Translations under genes and position numbers: made by a program | Source of the DNA: Verrucomicrobiota bacterium | Lineage (GTDB): Bacteria; Verrucomicrobiota; Verrucomicrobiia; Opitutales; Opitutaceae | Direction: 5' to 3' | Assembly: GCA_023432225.1 (NCBI GenBank) | Contig: JAEYUW010000044.1 | Location: 1 to 64,000, forward strand | Length of the DNA stretch: 64,000 nucleotides | In this document: positions 1 to 8,647 of the stretch, in pieces | Position numbering within the stretch: position 1 is the stretch's first letter | Layout of the letters: each line of letters opens with the position of its first letter | The notes under the pieces: generated by a model | Databases searched by the model: none | What the model was told of the DNA's origin: nothing | The model's input: only the letters and a program-made list of their open reading frames with translations

Positions 1-1
1 G

Positions 2-988
2 GCCTGCGCTGCACCGGTGCCCAAAGCCAATCTGCCCACCGAGCCGGTGTGGGAGACCCGGCTGCCCTCCTTCGACGAGGCGACCTATGAGCGGGAGGTT
101 GAAAAGATGATCGCCACCTTCGAGCGATCCACGGGGAGAACATTGGTGCCGGGTGTGAAGAAGAAGGTGGGGCTCAAGGTCTACGCAGACTCGGGTCCGG
201 GCCTGGCCACCCCCGTCCCGCTGGTGAAGGCGGTCATCACGGCGCTGAAGCGTCGCGGGTTTGAACATTCGAATATTTTCCTCGTGGGGCTGAATGCGTT
301 GCGGCTGCGGATGACCGGGTACCTGCCATCGCTGGTGTCCGGCCAGACCCCGTTTTTTGGCAACCCCGTCTATGTGCTCGAGTCCGGCCGTTACTACGAT
401 CCCGTCTGGTTCTACGACTCGCCGCTGCCACAGCGTTTCGATCCCATCTTTGCGCAGGAGCAGATCGAGGGCGTGTCGCCCACTTCGACGAAGGACGAGG
501 ATCGGAAGAGCTTCCTCGCCACGCCGCTGTTTCTCGACGCGGATTTCTGGATCAACTTGCCCGTCTACACCGACCACATCGTGCTGGGCGTGAACGGCGC
601 GCTCGTAAATGCCACGCTCTGGAACGCCTCGAACACGTTCCGCTTCTTCAAGAGTCCCGCAACTGCGCCCGCGGCCGTGGCGGAAATGGCGGCGATCCCG
701 GAATTGCGCGAAGGCTGGGCGCTGACGCTCGTGAGCCTGCAGCTCTACCAGTTCATCGGCGGTCCGTATTTCAATTCGCTCTACACCGTCTCCGAGCCAC
801 GTCTTTGGGCCAGCGCCGATCCGGTGCTGCTCGATTCGCTGATGCTCGACAAGATGAACGCCGCGCGGAAGCGCACCGGCTTCGGTCCGATCGATGAGGA
901 GCAGACGCGCATGCTCGACTTCGCGGTGCAGCTCGGCGTCGGCAATCGCAAGATCGACGGTGATCCGGTGCGGCCGATCACGCCGTAA
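2..988 (+). CDS. DUF362-like secreted protein, 5' end outside window
   Basis: The frame is open to the left edge: codons for ACAAP precede a GTG at 17, so the true start is probably outside the window and the visible Ala-rich stretch may be the end of a signal peptide. The body has a VGLKVYADSGPG segment followed by LVKAVITALKRRG. A later HIVLGVNGALVNATLWN segment and a C-terminal ASADPVLLDSLML resemble the layout of DUF362 proteins. Family function is unknown, and no ferredoxin-type cysteine cluster is visible here. It ends 25 bases before a GTAG repeat pair. The family call is from memory of sequence character and is moderate. Confidence 0.5.
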   Translation, partial: ACAAPVPKANLPTEPVWETRLPSFDEATYEREVEKMIATFERSTGRTLVPGVKKKVGLKVYADSGPGLATPVPLVKAVITALKRRGFEHSNIFLVGLNALRLRMTGYLPSLVSGQTPFFGNPVYVLESGRYYDPVWFYDSPLPQRFDPIFAQEQIEGVSPTSTKDEDRKSFLATPLFLDADFWINLPVYTDHIVLGVNGALVNATLWNASNTFRFFKSPATAPAAVAEMAAIPELREGWALTLVSLQLYQFIGGPYFNSLYTVSEPRLWASADPVLLDSLMLDKMNAARKRTGFGPIDEEQTRMLDFAVQLGVGNRKIDGDPVRPITP

Positions 989-1012
989 GCGGGCGGAGCC
1001 GGGCCCGCTGAG

Positions 1013-1106
1013 GTAGGGCCGGTCTGTGACCGGCCTGGTTGCATTTGGCTCGCGCGCTACACTTGCGGGCGTGGCTACATTTGGGCCGGTCAAAGACCGG
1101 CCCTAC
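1013..1106. repeat. GTAG-type REP pair (GGCCGG stem)
   Basis: GTAGGGCCGGTCTGTGACC opens on the plus strand and is mirrored by GGTCAAAGACCGGCCCTAC at the other end. The two hairpins are about 50 bases apart. The right-hand GTAG (reverse strand) supplies the stop codon of the 1103-1582 gene. Confidence 0.85.
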
Positions 1107-1582
1107 TTTTTCGCGTCGTCGGTCGCCGGCGGCGGCACTTGGCGGACGTGCAGCTTGTAGTCGACGCTTGGGTCGGGCGTCTTCATCGGCAGCTTCGGGT
1201 CGATTTCGGTTCCGTCGCCGGCGACCATCGGCATTGGCGCCATCGGCAGGATCTGCGGTCCGCGTTTCCCGTGCAGCGCGTAAACCTCACCGTCACCGCG
1301 CAGCGTGAATGGTCGCGGATTGAACACCGGAGGCGGCGCCACGTTGCGAGGGGGCAACGCGCGCAGGTCCGGCGCTTCGATCTTCGCCGGGCCATCGTTT
1401 TCCGGCGGTGGTTGTTGGAGGTAAGGGAACAGGCCGCCGTGAGGAGCACGGACGCGAATATCGTGAGGGAAAGCGGGCTCGGGGAGTGGCTCGTCGCGAA
1501 TGGAATCCGCGGACGAAACAGGTCCGGCGACAACGGACGCGCCGGCCGCCAGCGCGGCAGCGGCGATCAAAACGGTTTTCAT
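1103..1582 (-). CDS. Small exported proline-rich protein, unknown function
   Basis: 159 residues starting MKTVLIAAAALAAG, a clear signal peptide, followed by a Pro-rich low-complexity body (QQPPPENDGP, RNVAPPPVF). I recognise no domain. The ATG at 1582 was preferred over longer upstream options because those would overlap nuoA and add non-native Arg-rich sequence. The TAG stop is part of the flanking GTAG repeat, so the last codons (DAKK) may have been set by repeat insertion. Probably a lineage-specific periplasmic protein. Confidence 0.6.
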   Translation of the reverse strand: MKTVLIAAAALAAGASVVAGPVSSADSIRDEPLPEPAFPHDIRVRAPHGGLFPYLQQPPPENDGPAKIEAPDLRALPPRNVAPPPVFNPRPFTLRGDGEVYALHGKRGPQILPMAPMPMVAGDGTEIDPKLPMKTPDPSVDYKLHVRQVPPPATDDAKK

Positions 1583-1747
1583 GAGGGTAACAGGGAAGGG
1601 CGGCCCGCCCCTCAATGACACGCGCGGCGCGCGGCGGTTCAAATCATTTAATGGCCGCGCGCAGAGCGGCTTGAGGTGGGCGCGAAGTGCGGCCGGGCCG
1701 GAGTTTCCCCTTGAACCCGGCGCGCGCCCGGCAACTCTAGCGACGCG

Positions 1748-2122
1748 ATGTCTTCCGCCGCTTATCTGCCGATCCTCGTCCAAGTGACGCTCGCCGCCCT
1801 CATCACGGGCGGTGTCGTGGCCGCGAGCCACTTGTTCGGTCAGCGGTTCAAGAAAAACGCCATCAAAGACTCGGCCTACGAGTGCGGCATCCACTCCGAC
1901 GGCAGCACGCACACGCGTTTCTCGGTCAAGTTCTACGTCACCGCGATGCTCTTCATCCTGTTCGACATCGAGGTCGTGTTCCTCATCCCGTGGGTGTTTG
2001 TTTACCGCGATTTCCTCGCCAACCACATCGCGATCCTGGCGCCGATGCTGTTTTTCCTCGGCGTGCTCGTGCTGGGCCTCTTCTACGAGGTGCGCAAGGG
2101 CGCGCTCGAGTGGGAGAAGTGA
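1748..2122 (+). CDS. nuoA: NADH-quinone oxidoreductase subunit A (stand-alone)
   Basis: 124 residues with three hydrophobic helices and the family signature YECGIHSDG in the first cytoplasmic loop, then FSVKFYVTAMLFILFDIEVVF. The ECG and the acidic FDIE of helix 2 are the most conserved NuoA positions. NuoA is a membrane-arm subunit of complex I next to the quinone site. Unusually, nuoB does not follow: the next gene, 118 bases on, is a diadenylate cyclase. The other complex I genes must lie elsewhere, so this is a split locus or a second nuoA. Confidence 0.93.
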   Translation: MSSAAYLPILVQVTLAALITGGVVAASHLFGQRFKKNAIKDSAYECGIHSDGSTHTRFSVKFYVTAMLFILFDIEVVFLIPWVFVYRDFLANHIAILAPMLFFLGVLVLGLFYEVRKGALEWEK

Positions 2123-2240
2123 CGCGCCGCGTCGCTGCGGTTTTCTGAAAACGGGAACTCGGAAAATCGCGACCAGTCTCCACCGCTGCTTCGCTCTTGT
2201 TCCCGCGACCTAAGTCCCGCTTACCCCTGACACCGCACGC

Positions 2241-3593
2241 ATGCGGCTAGATAAATACATCACTCGCGGTCGCGTCGTCGACCTCGCCAGCGCCGATATG
2301 GAAGGTGCGCTGGAGGAATTGCTCAATCTCACGGTCGATCGCTTCCCTGATCTCGACAAGGGCGCGCTGCTGAAAGGCCTGCTGCGGCGCGAAAACACGA
2401 TGACGACCTACCTCGGCCTCGGCGTCGCGCTCCCGCACGTGCGCGCCAAGATGGGCCGCCGCTACGTCATCGCCATCGGACGCAGCCATTACGGCATCCG
2501 CTACGACGGGGCGATGGAGAGCGAGCCGGTGCGCCTCGTGATCATGCTCATCGCCGACGAGCGCGCGCGCGACTACCTGCAGGTGCTCGCGTCACTGGCG
2601 CGGTTGCTCAAGGAGCAGGACTTTGTCGACAGCCTCGTCAACGCGCCCGATCTCGACACGCTGTTCGAGCGCCTCTTCGCGGGCTTCGGTGGCATTTCGC
2701 AGAAACCGGTTCAGACGTCCGCCAATCGCGTCAGCCACATCGTGCTGAAAGAGGCGGAAAAAATCGCGCGCGCCACCGGCAGCAAAGCGCTGATGGTTTT
2801 TGGCGACACCTTCACCAGCGGATTCGAGACGCCGAAGTGGGGTGCTTCGCTGAAGACGTTTCTCGTCACGCGTAATCTGGCGGACGGCGAGGACCATCCT
2901 GCGCGCTACACCGACACGATCCAGGTGCGCTCGTTTTCCAACCAGCGTCTCGCGCAGCTGCGCAGCGCGGTGCTCGTCGGCCTGACGCGCGGCACGATCA
3001 CGTTTTCCGACCGGCTGTGCTGCGTCGGGGGCATGGCGGGCTCGAACCAGTTCGATACCGTTGTCGTCGTCGACGTGGAGAAAGAATTCCAGACGTTGCT
3101 TTCCGGGCACGCGGACCTGCTGCCCAAAGACGTGCAGCCCGAGGTGCTGGAGCGGGTGATCGGCGTCGCCACCGAACTCGCCGTCGAAGGTCGCGAAGGC
3201 CGGCCGGTTGGCTGCCTGTTCGTCGTCGGCGACAGCAACAAGGTCGAGAAAGCCTCCAAACCACTCGTGCTCAATCCGTTTTACGGCTACAAGGAAGAGG
3301 ATCGCAACATCCTCAATCCGTTCATGGACGAGACGATCAAGGAGTTCTCGTCCGTTGACGGCGCCTTCATCATTCGCGGTGATGGGGTGGTGGAAACCGC
3401 TGGCTCGTTGCTGCAAGCGTCCGATTTCACGCACTCGCTGCCCAGCGGCCTCGGCACGCGCCACGCGGCGGGGGCGGCAATCTCAGTGGCCTGCGATTGC
3501 ATTGCGATCGTGGTTTCGTCGAGCACCGGGCAGGTGACGCTGTTCCGGCGCGGCGTGATGATGCCGCTGACCGAGAAGAAGGTAACCGCCTGA
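2241..3593 (+). CDS. Diadenylate cyclase with PTS EIIA and PK_C-like domains
   Basis: 450 residues in three parts. Residues 1-150 match a PTS EIIA type-2 (fructose/nitrogen) domain, with the phospho-acceptor His66 in GVALPHVRAK. Residues about 160-345 look like the alpha/beta pyruvate-kinase-C-like domain seen in archaeal CdaZ cyclases (HIVLKEAEKIARATGSKALMV). The C-terminus is a DAC/DisA_N domain: DGA at 373-375, GTRH at 405-408, then the strand IAIVVSSSTGQVTLF. The usual RHR motif reads RHA (407-409). Predicted reaction: two ATP to c-di-AMP. The EIIA module suggests the activity responds to phosphorelay state. No transmembrane segment is seen, so it should be cytosolic, unlike CdaA. Confidence 0.85.
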   Translation: MRLDKYITRGRVVDLASADMEGALEELLNLTVDRFPDLDKGALLKGLLRRENTMTTYLGLGVALPHVRAKMGRRYVIAIGRSHYGIRYDGAMESEPVRLVIMLIADERARDYLQVLASLARLLKEQDFVDSLVNAPDLDTLFERLFAGFGGISQKPVQTSANRVSHIVLKEAEKIARATGSKALMVFGDTFTSGFETPKWGASLKTFLVTRNLADGEDHPARYTDTIQVRSFSNQRLAQLRSAVLVGLTRGTITFSDRLCCVGGMAGSNQFDTVVVVDVEKEFQTLLSGHADLLPKDVQPEVLERVIGVATELAVEGREGRPVGCLFVVGDSNKVEKASKPLVLNPFYGYKEEDRNILNPFMDETIKEFSSVDGAFIIRGDGVVETAGSLLQASDFTHSLPSGLGTRHAAGAAISVACDCIAIVVSSSTGQVTLFRRGVMMPLTEKKVTA

Positions 3594-3810
3594 GCGGCTG
3601 AAGGTAGAGCGTCGAGTGCCGCGCCCCCGCCCGATTGGCGGCGCGGAAAACAGAGGGTCGGGGGCTTCCAGCTCCCGCTTTCCGACGCGGGAGCAAGATG
3701 ATCCCGCCACTTTGGGGTAGCCGCTATTGCCTCGCGCACCTCAAAAAAGTTTTCTGTTGCGCACCGCCGGGCCGGAGCTTTGCTCTCGTCCCTTCCAACC
3801 CATTTAAGTC

Positions 3811-3975
3811 ATGCAAGAAACCGTCATCCTGGAGTGCACTGAGGCCCGCAAAGAGGGCAAACCCGTCTCGCGCTACCTCACCAAGCGCAACAAGAAGACC
3901 GTCACCGAGCGCATCGAGAAGAAGAAGTATAATCCCCACCTGAAGCGCCACACGCTGCACAAGGAGATCAAGTAA
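3811..3975 (+). CDS. rpmG: 50S ribosomal protein L33, zinc-free type
   Basis: 54 residues beginning MQETVILECTEARKEGKPV and continuing SRYLTKRNKKT, then a Lys-rich tail KKYNPHLKRHTLHKEIK. This is the L33 fold pattern. Only one cysteine is present, so the two CxxC pairs of zinc-binding L33 are missing and this is a C-minus form. Upstream lies 217 bases with degenerate repeats and no Shine-Dalgarno motif. A strong hairpin terminator follows at 4083-4110. Confidence 0.92.
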   Translation: MQETVILECTEARKEGKPVSRYLTKRNKKTVTERIEKKKYNPHLKRHTLHKEIK

Positions 3976-4044
3976 AGCCTGTCGCGGCGCTCCCGGAGCG
4001 CCGGCGATTGCGGCTGGGGCGAGTTCTCCGAACGAGCCGAGCCC

Positions 4045-4067
4045 CGGCGGTCACAGACCGCCGCTAC
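4045..4067. repeat. Single REP arm (CGGCGGTC stem)
   Basis: CGGCGGTCACAGACCGCCG followed by CTAC: one hairpin of the GTAGCGGCGGTC family, without a recognisable partner nearby. Confidence 0.7.
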
Positions 4068-4082
4068 AGGTCCAGAAATTTC

Positions 4083-4110
4083 AAAGGCCGGTCACGCGAC
4101 CGGCCTTTTG
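4083..4110. terminator. Bidirectional terminator between rpmG and 4119-4391
   Basis: AAAGGCCGGTC-acgc-GACCGGCCTTTTG forms a 9-bp GC stem flanked by A- and T-runs, so it can stop transcription from both converging genes. Confidence 0.85.
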
Positions 4111-4118
4111 CTTTTCGG

Positions 4119-4391
4119 TTATTTCTTCACCGCGGGTTGCGGCGCCGGCACCGGCGGCGTGGTGCCGCCTTGGGTGGCGAGTTGGGCGCGTCGATTCGCG
4201 CGCCACGCGTCGCGGTGCTTGCGAATCCAGTCGAGCAGCGCGCGCTCGAAACCGATGTCGTAACCGAGTCGCTCCGACTCGATCCACTTGTGCTTTAGGA
4301 TCTCCTCACGCTCGGCGAGAAACTCCTGGTAGAGGCTCGACTGCTTGACGAACTCCTTGCTGCCTTTGTTCTCGGTGATGGGGGAGGGCAT
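4119..4391 (-). CDS. Small conserved protein, unknown function
   Basis: 90 residues: a charged helical core (SLYQEFLAEREEILKHKW, GYDIGFERALLDWIRKHRD) and a Pro/Ala tail. The core resembles the C-terminal stretch of DUF4032-type proteins, which is a weak recollection rather than an assignment. No signal peptide or membrane segment. It converges on rpmG with a shared terminator. Probably a soluble, lineage-conserved protein. Confidence 0.6.
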   Translation of the reverse strand: MPSPITENKGSKEFVKQSSLYQEFLAEREEILKHKWIESERLGYDIGFERALLDWIRKHRDAWRANRRAQLATQGGTTPPVPAPQPAVKK

Positions 4392-4511
4392 CGTGCGTCG
4401 GTTCGTCCGCTCAGGCGCAACCCGGCAACTGCGGAACGCAGCGGGAAATTTGCACGCGGGTGACCTTCATGAGCGGTAACGTAGATTTCGCGTTCGTCGC
4501 GTGTCAACCGG

Positions 4512-5573
4512 CTAGACCTTCAATTTCACCAGCATCGTTTCCGCGATCGAGCGGAAGACGCGCGCCGGTTTACTGTCCGGCTGATTTACCACGACCGGCA
4601 GGCCGCAATCGCCGCCCGCGCGGATCTCAGGGAACAAGGGAACTTGGCCCAACAGAACGGTGCCAAGTGACTCGGCCGTCGCCTCGCCGCCGCCCTCGCC
4701 GAAGAGCGCCTGACGGTTGCCGGCGGCGTCCTCGAACCAGCTCATGTTCTCCGCCACGCCGAGCAGCGGCACGTTCACCTTCTGGAACATGAGGCCGCCC
4801 TTGCGTGCGACGTTCGTCGCGGCAGTTTGCGGCGTGGTGACGAGCACCGCGCCGTCGAGCGGCAGCGTTTGCACGAGCGAAAGCTGCGCGTCGCCGGTGC
4901 CCGGCGGCAAATCCACGAGCAACACGTCGAGTTCGCCCCACTTCACGTTCTGCACGAATTGCTGGATGGTTTTCATCACCATCGGGCCGCGCCAGACGAC
5001 CGGCGTGTTGTCGTCCACGAGAAAACCCATCGACATCACCTTCACGCCGTGGCGTTCGAGCGGCACGAGCGACTCGCCGTCGATCTCCGGGCGGCCTTCG
5101 ATGCCCATCATGAGCGGCACGCTCGGCCCGTAGATGTCGCAATCCATCAAGCCCACGCGCCCTTCGCGTCCGCGCTCCGTCAACACTTGCGCGAGCGCGC
5201 AGGCAAGGTTCACGGCAAAAGTCGATTTGCCCACGCCGCCCTTGCCGGAGGCGATCGCGACGGAGTGCTTGATGCCTTCGGGCGCGGTGCCGCCGCCGAG
5301 GTTCGATTGGCCCGGCTTCGGCGCGGCCTTCGCGGCGGAGACGGCGAGTTCGACGATCACGTCCGTCACGCCGGGCTGCGCCTTGAGGCAGTTCTCGATT
5401 TCCTGCTTCAGCATCGTCGGGACTTTCGGGTCCGACGTCGTGATCGCCACGGACACCTTGGCGGTGCCCGCGTCGAACGCCGCGCCGCGCACCAGCCCGA
5501 ACGACACGATGTCGCGGCTGAAACCCGGATACTTCACTTGCTTGAGCGCTTCCTTGATGGAGTCGGAATTCAC
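4512..5573 (-). CDS. mrp: Mrp/ApbC-family ATPase lacking the CxxC motif
   Basis: About 353 residues from a GTG at 5573. The N-terminal MIP18/DUF59-like domain (IKEALKQVKYPGFSRDIV) is followed by a deviant Walker A, ASGKGGVGKST, near residue 109, then LMDCDIYGPS and VDLPPGTGDA. These define Mrp/NBP35 Fe-S carrier ATPases, which bind a bridging 4Fe-4S cluster through a C-terminal CxxC. Here the corresponding stretch reads NMSWFEDAAGNRQALFG, with no cysteine, so canonical cluster binding appears lost. No ATG fits before the divergent tolB, and the GTG start is uncertain. Confidence 0.88.
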   Translation of the reverse strand: MNSDSIKEALKQVKYPGFSRDIVSFGLVRGAAFDAGTAKVSVAITTSDPKVPTMLKQEIENCLKAQPGVTDVIVELAVSAAKAAPKPGQSNLGGGTAPEGIKHSVAIASGKGGVGKSTFAVNLACALAQVLTERGREGRVGLMDCDIYGPSVPLMMGIEGRPEIDGESLVPLERHGVKVMSMGFLVDDNTPVVWRGPMVMKTIQQFVQNVKWGELDVLLVDLPPGTGDAQLSLVQTLPLDGAVLVTTPQTAATNVARKGGLMFQKVNVPLLGVAENMSWFEDAAGNRQALFGEGGGEATAESLGTVLLGQVPLFPEIRAGGDCGLPVVVNQPDSKPARVFRSIAETMLVKLKV

Positions 5574-5691
5574 GTGGATTTGAGACGATGAAATGGCTTG
5601 GAAAACGAGAGGCTTTGAAGTTGTTCGTAAAGGGTCGGGAGTAAAATCAAAAGCCGCCCGCGGTCTCACCATTAACGTCAGTCGCACTCTC

Positions 5692-6873
5692 ATGCAGAAA
5701 ACTTTCGCTCTCCTCGTCGGCCTCGCGCTCGCGACGCCGATTTTTGCCCAACCCATCAAGAACATCGGCGACATCACTGTCGCGGCGGACAACACCGCCT
5801 TCGCCATCACCGTCACCGGCAGCACGGCAGAGCTGCAGAACCTCGCGCGTCAAGCGTTCGGCGCCCACGGCAAATACCGGCTCGTCGCCAGCGGCGGCGC
5901 GTTCGCGCTGAAGTTCGATGCCGCCGGCGCGAACCAGGTCACCGTCACCGTCTCGCAGCGCGGCAACACGATCTTCTCGCAGACCGTCTCCGGCTCGAGC
6001 GCGCGCAACGCTCTCCTCAAAGCCGCCGATCTCGCCGTCACCAAGACGAGCGGCCTGCCCGGCTTCTTCGCCGGCAAGCTCGCCTTCGTCACCGATCGCG
6101 GCGGTCAGCAAACGATCATGACCAGCGATTTGTTTTTCGGTGAAGTGCAGAGCCATCCGGTGCAGGGAAAAAACATCATCGGCCCGCGCTGGTCGCCGCG
6201 CGGCGAGCGCATCATTTTCACGAGTTACCGCACCGGGTTTCCCGACATCTATGTGTTGAACCTTCAGACGCGCACGCTCGACACGTTCGTCAGCTTCAAG
6301 GGCACGAACAGCGGCGGGCGCTTCTCACCTGACGGCCAGCGCGTCGCGATGGTGCTCTCCGGCGAAGGCAATCCCGAGATCTACGTCGGCAACGCGCAGG
6401 GCCGCCAAATCAAGCGCCTCACCAACAACCAATCCGTCGAGGCCTCGCCTGCGTGGTCGCCCGATGGTTCGCGCCTCGTGTTCACCTCCGACGCCGCGGG
6501 CGGTCCGCAGCTCTACACCATGCCGGCTGGCGGCGGCCAGATGAGCCGTCTCGTCACCGAAGTCTCGCGCTACTGCGCCGAGCCCGACTGGAGCCGCGCC
6601 GATCCCAACAAAATCGTTTTCACCGCCGGTGTCGGCAAAGGCTACCAGATCGCCGTCTACGAATTTTCCGCGCGCAAAGGAAAACAGGTTTCGAAGGCGC
6701 CCTACGACGCCGTGGAGCCCGTGTGGTGCGCCGATGGCCGCCACGTCGTCTGCACGTTCCGCACGGCGACGAACCGCGCGCTGTTCCTCCTCGATACCGA
6801 AACCGGCAAAGGCGTCCGCCTCAGCCCGACCGCGCTCGGCAACGCCTGGGGCGCGGCGTATCTCGCGCCGTGA
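5692..6873 (+). CDS. tolB: TolB-like periplasmic beta-propeller protein
   Basis: 393 residues. MQKTFALLVGLALATPIFA is a cleavable signal peptide. Residues about 20-130 form the TolB N-terminal domain (LQNLARQAFG). The rest carries repeated WSPDG-type propeller blades (PRWSPRGERIIFTSYR, GGRFSPDGQRVAMV, PAWSPDGSRLVFTS, PVWCADGRHVVCTF). TolB works with Pal and TolA in outer-membrane constriction at division. tolQRA and pal are not in the window. The ATG at 5692 was chosen for the signal peptide; an in-frame upstream start would add 33 unlikely residues. Transcribed divergently from mrp. Confidence 0.88.
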   Translation: MQKTFALLVGLALATPIFAQPIKNIGDITVAADNTAFAITVTGSTAELQNLARQAFGAHGKYRLVASGGAFALKFDAAGANQVTVTVSQRGNTIFSQTVSGSSARNALLKAADLAVTKTSGLPGFFAGKLAFVTDRGGQQTIMTSDLFFGEVQSHPVQGKNIIGPRWSPRGERIIFTSYRTGFPDIYVLNLQTRTLDTFVSFKGTNSGGRFSPDGQRVAMVLSGEGNPEIYVGNAQGRQIKRLTNNQSVEASPAWSPDGSRLVFTSDAAGGPQLYTMPAGGGQMSRLVTEVSRYCAEPDWSRADPNKIVFTAGVGKGYQIAVYEFSARKGKQVSKAPYDAVEPVWCADGRHVVCTFRTATNRALFLLDTETGKGVRLSPTALGNAWGAAYLAP

Positions 6874-6885
6874 AGTTCGATGTCG

Positions 6886-6980
6886 ACACGCCCCGACGCT
6901 GCGCGCCACCCCTCGCAAGAGGGGATCTGCACCGATGTGAATCCCCTCTGGAGAGGGGTGCCCGCAGGGCGGGGTGTGTG
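6886..6980. repeat. Large inverted repeat between tolB and the YmdB-like gene
   Basis: Outer arms ACACGCCCCG / GGCGGGGTGTGT enclose inner hairpins CACCCCTCGCAAGAGGGGAT and ATCCCCTCTGGAGAGGGGTG. It is a compound imperfect palindrome of about 95 bases. It has no GTAG head, so it is a different repeat class from the REP pairs. Confidence 0.75.
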
Positions 6981-7015
6981 AAAACGCTCTTTCGCGCCGT
7001 GCGCGTCGTCACCGT

Positions 7016-7792
7016 ATGAAACTCCTCTTCATCGGTGACATCGTCGGCCGCCCGGGCCGCGACGCCGTTGCCGCACTCGTGCCCAAGCTCCGCGCCGAGC
7101 GGCAGCTCGATTTCGTCATCGCCAACGCGGAAAACTGCGCCGCCGGCGCCGGCATCAACGGTCCGCTCGCGAAAGGCCTCCTCGAGGCCGGCTGCGATGC
7201 GCTCACGCTCGGCGATCACGTCTGGGACCAAAAGGGATGGGACGGCGAGATCGGTGGCTTTGAGCGCGTCTGCCGTCCCGCGAATCTCCCCGCCGTGTGC
7301 CCCGGCCGCACGCACCTCGTGCTCGAGAAAAACGGCTTTCGCCTGCTCGTCTTCACGGTGCTCGGCCGGAATTTCATGGGCCCGAAAGTCGATTGCCCGT
7401 TCGATACCGCGGAACGCCTGCTGAGCGAAAAGGCCGGCCGGTTCGACGGCGCACTCGTGGAGATCCACGCCGAAGCGACGTCGGAAAAACAGGCGATGGG
7501 CTGGTTCCTCGACGGCCGCGCCACTGCGGTGCTCGGCACGCACACGCACGTGGCGACCGCGGATTGTTCGCTGCTGAAAAAACAGACGGCTTTTCAATGT
7601 GACGTCGGCATGACCGGTCCGCACGAATCCGTGCTCGGGCGCGACATCGCCGCTGTGATCGCGCGTTTCCGCGACGGCATGCCGCGACGCTTCGAGGTTT
7701 CCGGCGGCGATGTCCGTCTCTCGGGCACGATCGTCGAGTTCAACGCCGCCGGTCGCGCCGAGAAGATCGAGTGGCTCTCCGTTTCGCCATGA
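7016..7792 (+). CDS. YmdB-family metallophosphoesterase
   Basis: 258 residues. The N-terminus LLFIGDIVGRPGRDAV, then ANAENCAAGAGIN, TLGDHVWDQK, and GTHTHVATADC are the metal-binding blocks of the YmdB/TIGR00282 family. Members hydrolyse 2',3'-cyclic nucleotides and affect RNA turnover and motility choices in Bacillus; the substrate here is unproven. The usual HxxDQK block reads HVWDQK. ATG at 7016. The stop overlaps the next gene's start as ATGA, indicating translational coupling with the PIG-L deacetylase. Confidence 0.88.
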   Translation: MKLLFIGDIVGRPGRDAVAALVPKLRAERQLDFVIANAENCAAGAGINGPLAKGLLEAGCDALTLGDHVWDQKGWDGEIGGFERVCRPANLPAVCPGRTHLVLEKNGFRLLVFTVLGRNFMGPKVDCPFDTAERLLSEKAGRFDGALVEIHAEATSEKQAMGWFLDGRATAVLGTHTHVATADCSLLKKQTAFQCDVGMTGPHESVLGRDIAAVIARFRDGMPRRFEVSGGDVRLSGTIVEFNAAGRAEKIEWLSVSP

Positions 7793-8637
7793 AGTTCCAC
7801 CAACCCGCCGCGGACGTCTTCATTCCGGATGGCCAGCCGGTCTCCACTGCGCTCGCGCGCACGACGCATCTGTGTCTCGCCGCCCACCAGGATGACATCG
7901 AGATCATGGCGCACAGCGCGATCGCGGCATGCTACGGTCGCGCAGATGCCGGCTTCACCGGCGTGGTCGTCACCGATGGCGGCGGCAGCCCCCGCGCGGG
8001 GCGTTTTGCGAATCTCACCGACGAGGAAATGAAACGCGTGCGTCGCGACGAGCAGCGCCGTGCCGCCGAGATCGGCCGCTACGCCGCGCAAATCCAGCTC
8101 GCGCATCCCAGCAGCGTCGTGAAGGACGCGAAGACGTCCGTTGTCGTCGACGACATCGCCACGCTGCTCGCGACGATGTCGCCGCGCGTGGTTTACCTGC
8201 ACAATCCCGCCGACAAGCACGACACGCACATCGCCGTGTTCTTCCGCTGCCTCGCCGCACTCCGCGCGTTGCCGCCGGAGCGGCGCCCGCGCCAGGTGCT
8301 CGGTTGCGAAGTGTGGCGCAATCTCGACTGGCTCCTCGACACCGACAAGACCGTGCTCGACGACTCCGCGTTGCCCGAAGTTGCCGCGCAACTCATCGGC
8401 GCATTCGAGTCGCAGGTCGCCGGCGGCAAGCGCTACGACCTCGCCATCGCCGGTCGCCGGCTCGCGAACGCGACGTTCTTCACTTCGCACGCGACCGACA
8501 AAGCCAACGCGCTCACGTGGGCGATGGACCTCACGCCGCTCGTGCACGACCCGCGCCTGGACGTGGAGACGTTCACGCTCGGCTACCTCGACCGCCTGCG
8601 CGCGGACGTGGCCGCGCGCCTGAAAAAGTTCGCCTGA
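7789..8637 (+). CDS. PIG-L/LmbE-type deacetylase
   Basis: 282 residues. LCLAAHQDDIEIMAHSAI is the metal-binding PIG-L motif, with Gln in place of the usual Pro of AHPDD. A second ligand lies in HNPADKHDTHIAV. Family members remove acetyl groups from GlcNAc-type substrates. Length and the downstream VWRNLDWLLDTDK resemble bacterial glucosamine deacetylases rather than the mycothiol enzyme MshB. Translationally coupled to the phosphoesterase gene by a 4-base overlap. The actual substrate cannot be told from the sequence. Confidence 0.85.
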   Translation: MKFHQPAADVFIPDGQPVSTALARTTHLCLAAHQDDIEIMAHSAIAACYGRADAGFTGVVVTDGGGSPRAGRFANLTDEEMKRVRRDEQRRAAEIGRYAAQIQLAHPSSVVKDAKTSVVVDDIATLLATMSPRVVYLHNPADKHDTHIAVFFRCLAALRALPPERRPRQVLGCEVWRNLDWLLDTDKTVLDDSALPEVAAQLIGAFESQVAGGKRYDLAIAGRRLANATFFTSHATDKANALTWAMDLTPLVHDPRLDVETFTLGYLDRLRADVAARLKKFA

Positions 8638-8647
8638 CACCTCTTCT

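Noticed and set aside
1583..2026. N-terminal extension of the 1103-1582 gene across nuoA
   Set aside because: It would overlap nuoA antisense and lacks the signal peptide that appears at MKTVLIA.
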